The position numbers and the translations under genes were made by a program. From Certhia americana (Eukaryota > Chordata > Aves > Passeriformes > Certhiidae), in the NCBI GenBank assembly GCA_018697195.1, contig JAGMWU010000083.1, positions 1 to 64,000 of the forward strand: a stretch of DNA of 64,000 bases. The letters are read 5' to 3'. The notes beneath the pieces were generated by a model. It did not search any database. It was given only the letters and a program-made list of their open reading frames with translations, and was not told where the DNA came from. Of this stretch, positions 36,801-48,800 are shown piece after piece. The stretch's first letter is position 1, and each line of letters opens with the position of its first letter.

Positions 36801-39800
36801 TTGTCTGGGTGTGACCTGAGGTCTGGCCATGCCACTGTTTAGGGTGGCCAGTGGTAGATCTGTGAAACATAATTTGGGCAGATGCACTTCCTAAGCGTTA
36901 TCTTGTTCCTTAAATAGAGAATAAAGCTTGTATCAACATGAATCACAGAGTTGATAAACTGGAATGGTTCCTCTTGGAGTTGTCTTCTCGTATTGGGCAA
37001 ATATTTATCCACATTGTTTCCAAAGGCATATTTGTGCAATAGAAGGAGGTCAGACCTGTAATTACCTGTTAGATTTATTCTGGCAGAAATGGCTTGTAAA
37101 AACACAGCACAATTGAAAGGAAGCTTTCAAACCTTCTTTCTGTGTGTGAACCTAAAGCTGTGGTTTAAAATTTCAAATTTTATGAGAGTTTTCAGTTGCA
37201 AGGGTACAAAAAGTATTTTCCTTGCTGAATTTAAGTGCTCCAAGTGAAACTGATTCACCCTTTATTTTTAATTCCTGAACTGTGGCAGGGAATTTGGGTT
37301 TCTCTTCCAACTGAATCTGCGGGAGATGATCAGAAGCTGAGGTTTTGTGCCACACTTGCTTTGCATTTTAATCAGGAGCTCCTTGCCTAGTCAGTAATTA
37401 AAGCAGAGCAGGTGCGGTGGGGAAATTGGGTGTTCCCCAAAAACTGAACCAAGGCGCTTTTGTAAGTCTCCCTGAGCAGAGCCAGGCGAGTGAGGGGTGG
37501 TAGGATGCCCTGGCACTGCCTGGATTGTGCAGTAATTTGGAAAAAATGTGACTTCAGACTGGAGAGCTGGAGGTGTTGAAGGATAATTTGGATTATTGGT
37601 GCAGTGTGGCTGCTGCAAGCCCATTGGGTTGGCAGAGCAAAGGTGTTTTTGCTGCAGTCTCAGCTTTGGAAATGAAGAGCAAATGGCATTTACTGAGATT
37701 TTTGTTAGACATTGAAAAGAGGAAACAACTTTTACAGAGGAATCTTGCTGCCTTTCTTTTCAGTTACTGTGTGGGCAGAGAGGCTTGCAGATGAAGTTTG
37801 ACATCTTGAAGACTTAGAGGTAGGAGGAGAAATTTGGGATCATGAGTCTGTGAACCTTGACCTATACACTGAAGACTAACTTAGAGTTAAATATAGTCCT
37901 GCCTTTTAGGATTAATTGCAATTTAATCTGAATTTAGAGGTTTCATATTTACTGATATTTTTGCTGTTAGCTTGCAGTTTCCAGTGTTGCGCTTAACAGA
38001 GTCTGTCCCTTTGATTTTGTAAGTGGCATAGATGTACTTATTCTGCTGGAGGACTTGTTTATGTTGGATAATGTCTGTACAAAGCTGCAAAGTCTTGTGA
38101 GTTAGGTTTGTCCTGAAAAGCTGTTTGTGATGGATGTGAGTGTGCAGCAGCCACTCACTTGGGAAGAGCACTTTGTGCTGTGCTGGGCCCTACTTTAGAA
38201 GGAGGGAATGTATTTTGATTTTCTTCATCCCCATGTTTTGAACTGGGGAGCCTCAGGTGATGTAATTTTTTACATTTTTCTCCAAGTATCTTGAGTTTTT
38301 GCTGCAGGAGAGGGTTAAACAAGAGTTAAGCTAAATGCCATTCCTGTTTCTTCTCCAAACAATGCAGTAATTAATGTAATTTTCTTCTCCGTGTTTTTGC
38401 TCAGTGCGTTCTTAATAATGTAGCTGAAAGTGGCAGATGGGTATCCTGCCTCTTAATGCCTCCCTGTTGGGAATATGCTGATGCTTTGCTAATGCCTGAT
38501 GCTTTGCTGGAATGTATCCTATATGTGTGCTTCCTTTGGCTTCTGACCAGACTTTCTTTTAATGCTGCTTCAAGGTGCTCCAAAAAGTTGTTCATCAGCT
38601 TTGGAGTTTCCCTTGCCTCGAGATGGCAAAGCCATGAATCACCATAGTGATCAAATTAGGGGTAGTCAAGTTAGCCAAGATGTGACTGAATCTTTAATTT
38701 TGTCAAGATGACATTCCTCAGCATTCCCTCACTAGTAAACAAGAAAATACTTGGCCTGTGTTGTAATTGCAGGGAGTGGTGAGGAGGCATTGGCGGTGAG
38801 ACTTTACCAGTACTGGCTAAAACTTGCTTCCAATGGAAGTTGTATTTCCCCTGGAAAACAATGCTGGGGGATATTCTTGCCTTAAGCTCCTCTGGGCCCA
38901 AAGCCCAGTTCAATTTACAAATTTTTAAGCTCATTCCCCGTGACAATGAAGCAGTTCCTTGTGTTCCAGCCACCTGCTGTGACCGCAGGGCTTTCCAGGA
39001 GTATGGCCTCACCTTCCCAAAGGTGGGGCTGGAAGCGCTGTCAGTCAGTTCCTTGGGACAGCAATCTTTTCCTCCAGCTGTGCTCCATCGTGGTCAACAT
39101 CTGGACTGCTGTGGGACATGGCATGCTCACCTTCCCTGATGCCAGCACATGGGTGGTGGCACCAAGTCTCTGACAATGCTGGACCTGCTGCCCTTGGCTG
39201 TCTGAGGTGGAGCACCTTGGCTGTCTGAGGTGGAGCACCATGCTGACTAACTGGTGGGGACATGGGGACTGGAATGCTCTGGGAAATAGGAGTTTCCCTC
39301 TTGGAAATGTCACAGGAAGCATGAAGGAAGTCATGTGGTGTAGGAGCACTTAGCTCCCGTTTGTCTCATCTGAACTTTCAAAGTCTGCAGGACCCAAACA
39401 ATGTGATGCCAGCTGCCTTATAAATAACCCATTTTCCACTTCCACACCGGCTTTTCATTCTGTGTGAGGAGAAAGGAAGAGCGTCATGTTGTGCTCATTT
39501 GCTCGGAGTGACTCCCTGGTGTCTGCTGCCCTCCCTGTGGCTCCACACACTCAGTGTGGGAGCAGAGCCCAGAAAGGTCCATCTCTCCAGGCAGCCAGAG
39601 CTGTCATAGCTGTACCTATAAGATTTTTTAATTTTCTTGTTCTTCCAAAGCTGAGAACAAAAACTGTGGTTAAACCAAGCTGATTAGAGGGCTGGAGCAC
39701 CTTTCCTGTGAGGAAAGGCTGAGGGACCTGGGGTTGTTCAGCCTGGAGAAGAGAAGCTCTGGGGTGACCCAATTGTGGCCTTTCAATGCCTGCAGGAAAG

Positions 39801-42800
39801 GTGGAGGGAGACCATTTACATGGGCCTGGAGTGACAGGACAAGGGGGAATGGCTTCACACTGACAGAGAGGAGGGTTACATGGGATACTGGGGAGAAATT
39901 CTTTCCTGTGAGAGTGGTGAGGGAGTGGAATGGATTTCCCAAAGCAGCTGTGGCTGCCTCTCCCTGGAAGTGTTCCAGGCCAGGTTGGATAGGGCTTGGA
40001 GTAACCTGGGATAGTGGAAGGTGTCCCTGCCCATGGCAGGGGATGAAATAAGATCCTTTTGAACCCAAACCATTTCATGATTCAGTGAAACACATCCAGA
40101 ATTGTGGTGCTGCCCTTTTTCTCCTCCCTGCCAGCCCTCCTGATGAGGTCGTCCCTATTTGAGGATTTTAGTGGGTGCATCTCCCACAGTGAAAGAGCCT
40201 TAAAGGCCCTGTAGCTCCCGCTGACTCTCTGCAGGAAAACGCCCGGTATCACTGGTTTTAAACAGCTCCATCGGCAGGGATGGGATAATGCTCAAGTCCT
40301 TTTTAATGTTCCTGTGGCTGAATCATGGAACACAAATGTCTGAGTCACCGCGGGTGAATGTAGCATTTCACGTCGGTGTGAACCGAAATGTGAACAACAC
40401 TGGCTTTATTAGAGGAGCTAATAATGGCTGTCATTAGATTTTTAAAGTGAAACAATCCATATACTTTTGCAATGTATATAAACAGATTATTAACGTGGAA
40501 TTGCTAGGGATTTAATGGGATGCTGGGTTGGATGGAGAGGAAATAAAACTTCAGAAGGCAGCCATGTACCCCATGTTTGAGTATTTACTGCGTGTCTTTT
40601 TTTATTTCAGCCATCTGCCTCTCCTTAAATCACACAATTTTCATGTAACTGGCATTTCTTCATTACTATATTTTAAAAGGAAGTGCTGAAGGGACAATCA
40701 TCTGTTTCACATTTTGCTCTCCTTTAGAAAGCTCTTTGCTATTCCAAGTTTTTCATCTTAAAAAAGTTGTCACCTGTCCCTGAGGAGTAAAACAATTGCT
40801 CTGGTTTCTTCTGGTTGCTGGGTTGGAAAGTCAGATGGCCTTTCTCATTATTATGAGAATTTTTTGCCATTCCTTGCATGAAATGTGTGTTTTCCTTTAT
40901 CCTAGATGTCTAGGGGGATGAGGGCAGGTGGCTTTGTCCTGTATTTTTCCCCAGCGGTGAAACAAAACCCTATGAAAGCAGAGGGACTTCTTAGGAGTTG
41001 CTCTTATGCTTTGAACTTAGGCTGCAGTTGAGGCAGGAACATTTTTTTGGGTTTTGTTTTCTGGGACAGAATTTGCACCTTTCCTTTCAGAGTTGGAGCT
41101 GAAGGATGGACCGGTGGGTTTTTCTTACCATGACTTCCCTTGAAAATGATGATGATGGTGCTGCTTGTGGGTTTGGTTTTGCTTTCTCCCCCAAAAGAGG
41201 GGAGAGTTGTAGCTGGTACTCCTGAAAGGTGCTTAAGTCCAGAACCTGCTGCAATTTGAAACACGGATTTATATCTCTCTATTCCTTGAGCACCACAGCC
41301 CTTCCTTTCAGGAGGAAATATTAATGCTTCTGGTACAACCATTGCTAAATCTTGTTATTCTCTCTGTGATGGTCTTTGAGGCCTGATAAAGGACTTTATT
41401 TCACAGCCTGGTGGGTTCCTGTGCAGCACCAGAGCCTGAGTAACTGTTGTGCATCTCTTGGGTTGCAGCTGCTGTGAATTTAAATCAGTTTATTTAAATA
41501 TCTTTTATTGAAATTTAAGGTAATGTTTCATGTTTTACTAATGTAGAAATAAAGGGTCAGGGATATGATTGTGCTGCTGTGCTTTAGCAATATACCACGT
41601 GTCATCTGTTCTGCAGCAGAGCTTTGTGCACTTTGAATTCACAGCAAATGCCTTATAAAAGGCAGTGACTTTAGTTTCTTAGAAGCCAGGCAGCTCTAGA
41701 GGCAGTGTTCTGTAGCATTCCCCAAAGGTTTTTTCCAGACCTCCTTCCAAGCTCAGCCACTGACTTACAGACTTGGGGAAATCTTCCTGCCTTTATCTCT
41801 GACCTTTATGGGTCTCTGCCAGATGGCAGCGAATATCAATGGCTTTAGAAATGGCTTTTTCTTTGCTTCAAAGCAAAAAGTCTTCAGTGAGGTGGGGCAT
41901 TCATGGGAATTGGGATGTTCATTGCCCACAATGAGAGCCCAAGCACGGAGATGTCTGTGGTGGGAGCTGGAGAAGAGCAACGCTTGCAGGAATGTGCATG
42001 TGCCCTGCACAAGGGAGGGCAGTGGTGTTTTCCCTGCTCCTTCACCTGCTTCTGCTGTCTGTGGGATGAGGGCCACAAGCCTGGCACCAGGGATTGAGGA
42101 CAAGCACAAGACAGGCAGAGAAGGTGTTTGTAAGTGTTCTTCTTCCTCCTGTGTTTCTGCAGCTCTACTTTGGATGAGGAGTGGATTTGCCAGTTGCCAA
42201 ATGGCACATTTAATGTGTTAGTGGGGGACAAAGCACCAAGGTCTTTGTGGTGTGTTTGTGGCTCCGGTGAGGTGTTACAGAATTTCAGAACTTTGCCCTG
42301 TTTTGGGGTGTGTTTTTGTAGCACTTGATGGGACTGGGAACAGCCATTCCATTTGCTCTGGGTGATGTGCAGCATTGATTGTTCCCAGCTGCACCAGCCC
42401 AAATCAAGTCTTGGATCTGATTGTTTCCCAGAATAGAAGGTTTTCCTATTGGGATTGCTGCCTGGGTAGTGTTCAGTCATACTGAAGTCCTTCTCTTACT
42501 GGCCCAACAAGGACAGTGACACAGAGAGCTGCAGCAAATCCTGTTGTTTAAAACTTCTGTGCTGGGAAAAAAAACAACCTAGATGTGTCACATAGGGTCA
42601 GGTTCCTGATTTTAATGCCTTTTATGCTGCAATGAATTCCTGTATATTTTTAAAAATTTATTTTTCTTTTTCCTTTAACTAAGATTAAGCTTCTGGATGC
42701 TTAGAGATTTTCTTGCTCCTCTGTTGTAGGGAGTGCAGGGAAAATGAGCTATAGGTTCACAGAAGTCCTAACCCAAATTTTAATGATAAATTAAAGAATC

Positions 42801-45800
42801 CAAATGGACATATTTAAACTTTGGAGATCTTTGATTGCCTGGCAGATGGCAGAGGGGGACGTTTGTTACCTTAACCATCAAGCTGTGACACATGAATAAA
42901 AATTAAACCTTTAAATTTAATGTTTAACTTTTAAATTTAATAATTTAAATGTTAAATTTAAATCTTCCATTGTTAAATTTAAATTATGCGAGGAGACACG
43001 CTTCCCAGTAACTTTAGTGGAGAGGGGAATTGCATGAAATTGTATTTTTATTATATATTTGGCTAGATGCATATCAGGTCATCAGGCTGTCTTTGAAATT
43101 CCCTTTGCTCGGGGGTAACGCAAATGCGGCAGCACTTTTAGAGAGGGGCTGTCTCATCCCTGGCTGCCGTGCTTTGGGTTTGGCTGGCACAGGTAGGCTG
43201 GAAATTCCTTAATCCCATTGCGGGAGGTGAGAGCCTTCAGTGTGCTGCCGTGCACGGATTGTCCAAGGCCATCCCTGAGGAAAACACTCGGGCTCCTCCC
43301 GGCTCCTCCGGCGGAGCGCACCGAGCGAGGGGTGTTGGTAATTTGGATTGTGCAGCTGAGTGGCTGGGTCGGCGCTGGCTGTCTCCTCCCCTTCCTGAGC
43401 CTCGGCCCCAGCCAGCTCGGCTCTGGAATGACAGGCATTCCTGCGTGAGGGGAGCTGGCCCCGACACCTATTTCTGGGAAAGGGCCGAGTGCCCAGCCAT
43501 GGGCGACGGGGGGAGCAGGACCGGTGCTGGACCCTGGAACACCGCAGCCTGAGAGCCGGGAGTCGCCTCCCTCGACAGGCTCTTCCCTCATCCCAAGTGT
43601 GGATTTACCGTTTTAAAGGGTTGAAGTGTTCTCAGCGTAGAGTTCTCCCCTCTTCCCGCAGCGTTGCTCTCATGGGGCAGCCGCACCTCTCGAGGCCGGT
43701 GAACGCAGGTGAGTAATGGAGCGGCGGCACTGCAGGTGGAACGGAGGAGTTGGGAGGAGAGGAATGTGGAACTTGTGTAACCTGCGCCCAGCTGGGCAGA
43801 GAAACCAGAGAAATAACTCTATTTCCTTCCTCTCTCTTTCTTACTTCACATGCAATCACTGTGCAACGTGTTCTCTGGTCTTCGGGCAGGCTCCAAGCTG
43901 CTGTCTGATTTAAACTCCGACCTCTGACTAGCATGGATTCAGGGATACTACCTTTACAAAGCACTGGGACAGTGGGAGAGTTCACCTGCATGAGGCAGGA
44001 GTCAGCCCCGAGAGTGAGCCTGGGCCAAAGCCACCAAGAATTGCCTCTTTGTGATTGATGTCACCCAGCCTTTGGGGCAGCTATAGCAGATTCGGGGGGA
44101 GAAGGGCTTGGCAATAATCTCCCTCTGCACTGTGAGGTGTCTCAGTAACAGGCTGGAGAAAACACAGCTGTGTTAAGCTCTAGGAGCAGCCCCACTTCCT
44201 GAGCACTGTGTGGGGTCAGTGTTGCTCCAGGCCTGTCCTGGGTGCTGTTCCCAGCACTGTGGCTGGGCAAGCACTGGCTGCCAGCAGACTTTCCACATCC
44301 CGCTGCTGCCTTTCTCTCATACCCACTTGCTGTTAGTTGGCTGAGCTCAGTTGTTCACCCTCATCTGTAAAGTGGAATTTTCTAATTTTTAGAGAAGAAG
44401 TTGACATTGGCAGACAAAGAGCACCCTCAAGATACAGACTATTATTTTCATTGCTTTTCACTTCTGTAGCTTTGACCCTATCAAGCCTTTTTAGGGCTCA
44501 GATGAAACCAGTAATTGTCTTCCCCATCACCAGTTCACTCCAGCTAGTCTTGTTCAAGAGTTGATAAAAATTAAGTGATAGAGTGGAAGGGAGAAGTAAA
44601 ACTTCAGTTGTCTTTGTACTGTGGAGATGAACAGCATCTTCTGCTTGGATTTATTCACTGTTAGAAGCCGACTTGGTCAGTCTTGGGCTCTTTGTCTCAT
44701 CAAACACCAAGAACAGTGGTAATTTCCAGGGAAGTGGGCTTGGTGTAATGATATTGTGCTTTCTGGAGACTGGGGCCAGCAGACCTGGTGTTTCCTCAAC
44801 TGCTCATTTGCTCTCTGAAGTCTTTTTTTCATGGCACAGTTATACTCACAGTTCCTACTGATTAAATCTGGAACTTGAAGAGATGATTCGTGCATTAACT
44901 GTGGCAGGATGCTGTTAAGGAGAGTCCTGTGAAGATTATGGTGATTAGAAACATTCAAAACACAGGGAAGCCGAGGGCTGGGACTATTTGAGGCTGTTTT
45001 GTGACCACAACCTTTTATTTCTTTGAGGTCAAGATTCACATCTTCCCTGGACAATTCAGGAAAGCACACACCAAGTTCTTACAGCTGTTTTAGGGATGCT
45101 TAGAAACATTTAGTCAAAGTGCTTTTTTGGTTACTTTTTAACAGCATTTCCCTCAAAGACTGTTTGCTTTTTGAGTTGTTGCTGTTTGCTTGGAAGCTTC
45201 TGGGATTCTTGAGTGCTCTGCTGGACACAGAGGGTGTGAAAGGAGGGAGCTGGGTTGCTCTCCAGCCTGTGCATCCACACTGGTGGCAACAAGAAGGCTT
45301 GTGGCATTGCCCTGGTGCTGGCTCGGGGCTGCGGTGGTCCTGCTGGAGCCACAGGTGTATTCCAGATGCCTGTAACTCCTACAAGAACAGATGGATCAGG
45401 TTCTGGGTGAACTCTGGTTTGTGGAAGGAAGGAATCTGGCCCAAGCTCATGAATTAGACAGTGTGCAAGTCTGCTTAAACTTCAAAATAGGGATGTTTCC
45501 TCATGAGGATGGCTCTTAATGAAAGTAGAATTTACCAGGTCTTACATTTCAGAAAAGGACTGGGGCAAAGAGCCCATGGTAGTGCAGGGAGGGCAATACC
45601 TGACTTCTCTTAGACTGCCTCACCAGCCTTTGGATGTCTGCAGAAGTGTTTTGGGGGAAAAAAGCAGCATGTTCTCAACCTTTTCCAAGTAGCTCCATTC
45701 TGCAATCCTGTCCTGGGTCTCACTGACCCTACATCCTTAAAGGATTGTGTCGTTTTCCTCATGAACACTAAAAATCAGTAACTCCCAGATATATTCAAGA

Positions 45801-48800
45801 TATTATGAACTGTCATCATCTGAGATGCAATCCTTTGATTTCTTCACAGCCTTCAGACTTGCTTTGTTGTGATCTCAGACTTGGATCTGAAGTGATTTTT
45901 AGCTTAAAAGCAAAATTTCTCTATAGCCAGGGTGACTTCTGAGGATGTGTGGTCTGAGTTAAAACAGTTTAAAAACTCAACAGGATTAATTCTGGAATGC
46001 TCTGCACTAGATCCAGGTTGGGTTTAATTCTTTAACACTGTGCATCAGAGGTGCCTCTATTCCATGTAACTGCTGCAGGTGTCTTCCACATTAGAAATTA
46101 CCCTTAATGGAAGGGATGTTTTTTAGTTATTCCTGTTGGTCCCTGAAGTTCCTGCTGTGCCTGTTTCTGGGCTGACAGTGTTTGGCTCTCCAAAAGGGTA
46201 TTTTGGGGCTTGACCCCTGGAGATGGAGATTAACTCTTCTTGCTCACCTGGTGGCTTTTCCTCCCCAGCCCATGATGTGACCATTAAACCATGACATATA
46301 TAGGTCCAATTATATATATTGTATATATATATTATATATATTATATATATATATATTATAGGACAATTAAGAGCCTGCTGGGGTGTCCTGTGTGTGTGGC
46401 TGTGGTGTGACTACATGTGGGGATTTTAATTGGCCTCATGGATCCTGGCTGTGCCAGTTTGACCCACTGAGAGCAGTGGTGGAAGTGAAAGCTTTACCCT
46501 GTGTAATGAGAATGGCAACCCCAAGCTTGACAGGACCTTTGGGAACAGGTGACACATCACCACAGCCACTTGCTGAGGGTGGCAGAGACCAACTGTGAGT
46601 CTCTAGCTCCTTCCACTGAAATGCTTTCTCTGGAAAAAATTATTTTTTTGGAAAAAAAATAATTGACTGGGGTCGCTCAACACCACAAGATGCAGTGGAA
46701 AAAGAACTTTTTTCTGCATGAAATTTAACTCCCAAGACTTGAACAAAAACATGACTGCAGGGGAGGGTTGGAAGGACCAGCTGGCCAGGCAAACTGGGAA
46801 TTGCATCCCAAGCTGCTTGGCACTGCTGGAGCTTCCTGCCTTCTTGTGTGTTCAGGCTGTGCCAATTTTGTGACGTTTCGCTAGATTATTTCAGTCTAAA
46901 CATTTTGGGTTAACACAAATCTGCTGTTTTAAACAGCTCAAATTCACCTGCTTGTTTGGATAGAATGAGATCAGAACAGCTTAAGTGTTTGGGAGAGCGG
47001 ATCTGAAATGGCAGGAGGCTCTGGCTGGAAAGCAGCTGGGGCATCACACTGTCCCTGGACCAGCTGGATTCTGAGCTCCAAGTGTTCCAGGCCATCTCCT
47101 CCGGGAGCATCAGGAAACGTGTTGAAGTTGCAGCACATATTTTATTCCTGATTTTTCCTCAGCCAGGGCTCTCCTGGAAAATTAAGCACGGCATCCAGCT
47201 GTCAGGGTGGGTTCATGGGGCTGTCCCAGCTCCCAGGTCACTTTTCCAAAGCAAAGTGAACTGCTACTTCCAGAAGGGTTAAACAAAGCCCTGCTTGGCT
47301 CTTTGTTCTTTTAGGGACCTGCCAGCTGGAAATCTCTCGACCTTCTCATGAGGACTCTGCTGGCTTCACCCAGGGCTGTGTGACCTCATTTAGCCTTTTC
47401 CATGTATTCAAAAAGGGTTTTTCAGCCTGGTACCATGGTGAGGGCAAGGCTGGTCTCTTGAACAGCCTTGCTGCTGGGCCAGGTTGGGCAAAGGCATCAG
47501 CTTCCTGAAGCTTCCCAGCCTTCCCTCGAAGTCTGGTTTCTCTTTTTTTGCCCTATTTTGTTCCCCTAGCACTGCACTGTGGTTCCTCCCTGGTTTCCCA
47601 GTGCATGACTTGGATAAGGAAGGGTTTCCCCCTTGCATTGCAAAGCAGCTTAAGGACCCTCCTGTACCTTGTAGAGCACAGCAGGAGGAGGCACAGCCTC
47701 AGCAAGGTGGATTCTCTGCCTTCACAGGGAAGAGATGTCTTCTCTGCACCATTTCATGGAGATTTAAGCTGGAAACGGGCTGTGACTGGAAGGGAAGGTC
47801 CATTTTGGAGGTAGTGTGAGCACTATCTAATGTGAACAGTCACTGAACAATAAGGTTATTTGAATGCAGATCTCTAAATCTCACCTCCAGCTACTGATCC
47901 ACCTGCTCATTAGTCCTCAGTGTCATAATTGCTTCACAACAGACTGCTTTAAATGTCTATGTCCCTGTGTTAATTGTGGATGGGAAAAGGAAGAGTACTG
48001 TGGAAGGAGGGTAGGACAGGCTCTCCTGTCATCTGCACAGCAGGGACAGAACAAATCCCAGTGGGGATCAGGGAAGGAATTGGTTCCCTGGCTTTAGTGT
48101 GAGCTGTGTTCTGGAATGGTCTTGGAATGTTTAGTAACATGTCAAGTTTTATTCTGCACAGAGCAAAAGAGTGTTGGAAATGATTTGGACAGTTTTGTGT
48201 TGTAGTGTGCCTGTCTCCTTCTCTTGCCTGGCTGTTTTTGGGAATGGAACTGATTACAAACCAACAAAACCAAGTGTTTCCGTGTTGGACAACACCTGCC
48301 TCTCAGCAGGAGCCTAGGAGCAGTTGTAACACCGAGGGAGCAGTGAGGCAGAGAGGCAGGACCAAGTGATTTGCTCTTGATGAGAAGGTCTTGTGAAACC
48401 TCCTGTGTTCACCTGCCTGGTTGCAGTTCTGGCAGGGAAACTCCACCCTGGAAAGGTATTTGCTTTGACAGCTGGACCTGGGCTGCAGGAGCTGCTGGAA
48501 GAGGTTCTGCCAGGAGTAGTCACATGTGGGTTCTCCCCACCCTCTCTGCTCTTAGCTGCTCCTCCTTTGGAGGTACCGTGTGTCTCCTGCAGTTTTGGCT
48601 CGTCCTTTCATGTCCTGTGCTCCTCCCTGGCTGCTCGGAGGGCACTGTGGCAGGGGAATGCTTGTCGTTCTCCTTCTAACTGGAAATGGAGACATTCCAT
48701 GGTGCTGAGTGCTCTTCATTAATCCCTGGACCTGATGGTTGAGTTTTCTTTTAATAACTTACTTCACTTAGTGCAACGCTCGGACATCCTGGGTGGAAGG

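Larger units (their letters stand above)
24870..43661 (+). other. PHACTR4: PHACTR4 intron between the two alternative coding starts
   Basis: About 18.8 kb. It holds seven or more CR1 fragments, the 31.5-32.0 kb GC-rich minisatellite island with a CTCF-like motif, and AT-rich tracts. No further exon is supported; open frames of 180-200 aa have no recognisable family and fit chance expectation. Confidence 0.7.

Noticed and set aside
41650..41664. CArG-like SRF box near ccttataaaagg
   Set aside because: It has eight A/T bases between CC and GG instead of six, so it does not fit the SRF consensus.
41884..42480. Antisense open frame of 198 codons
   Set aside because: No recognisable domain; length is compatible with chance.
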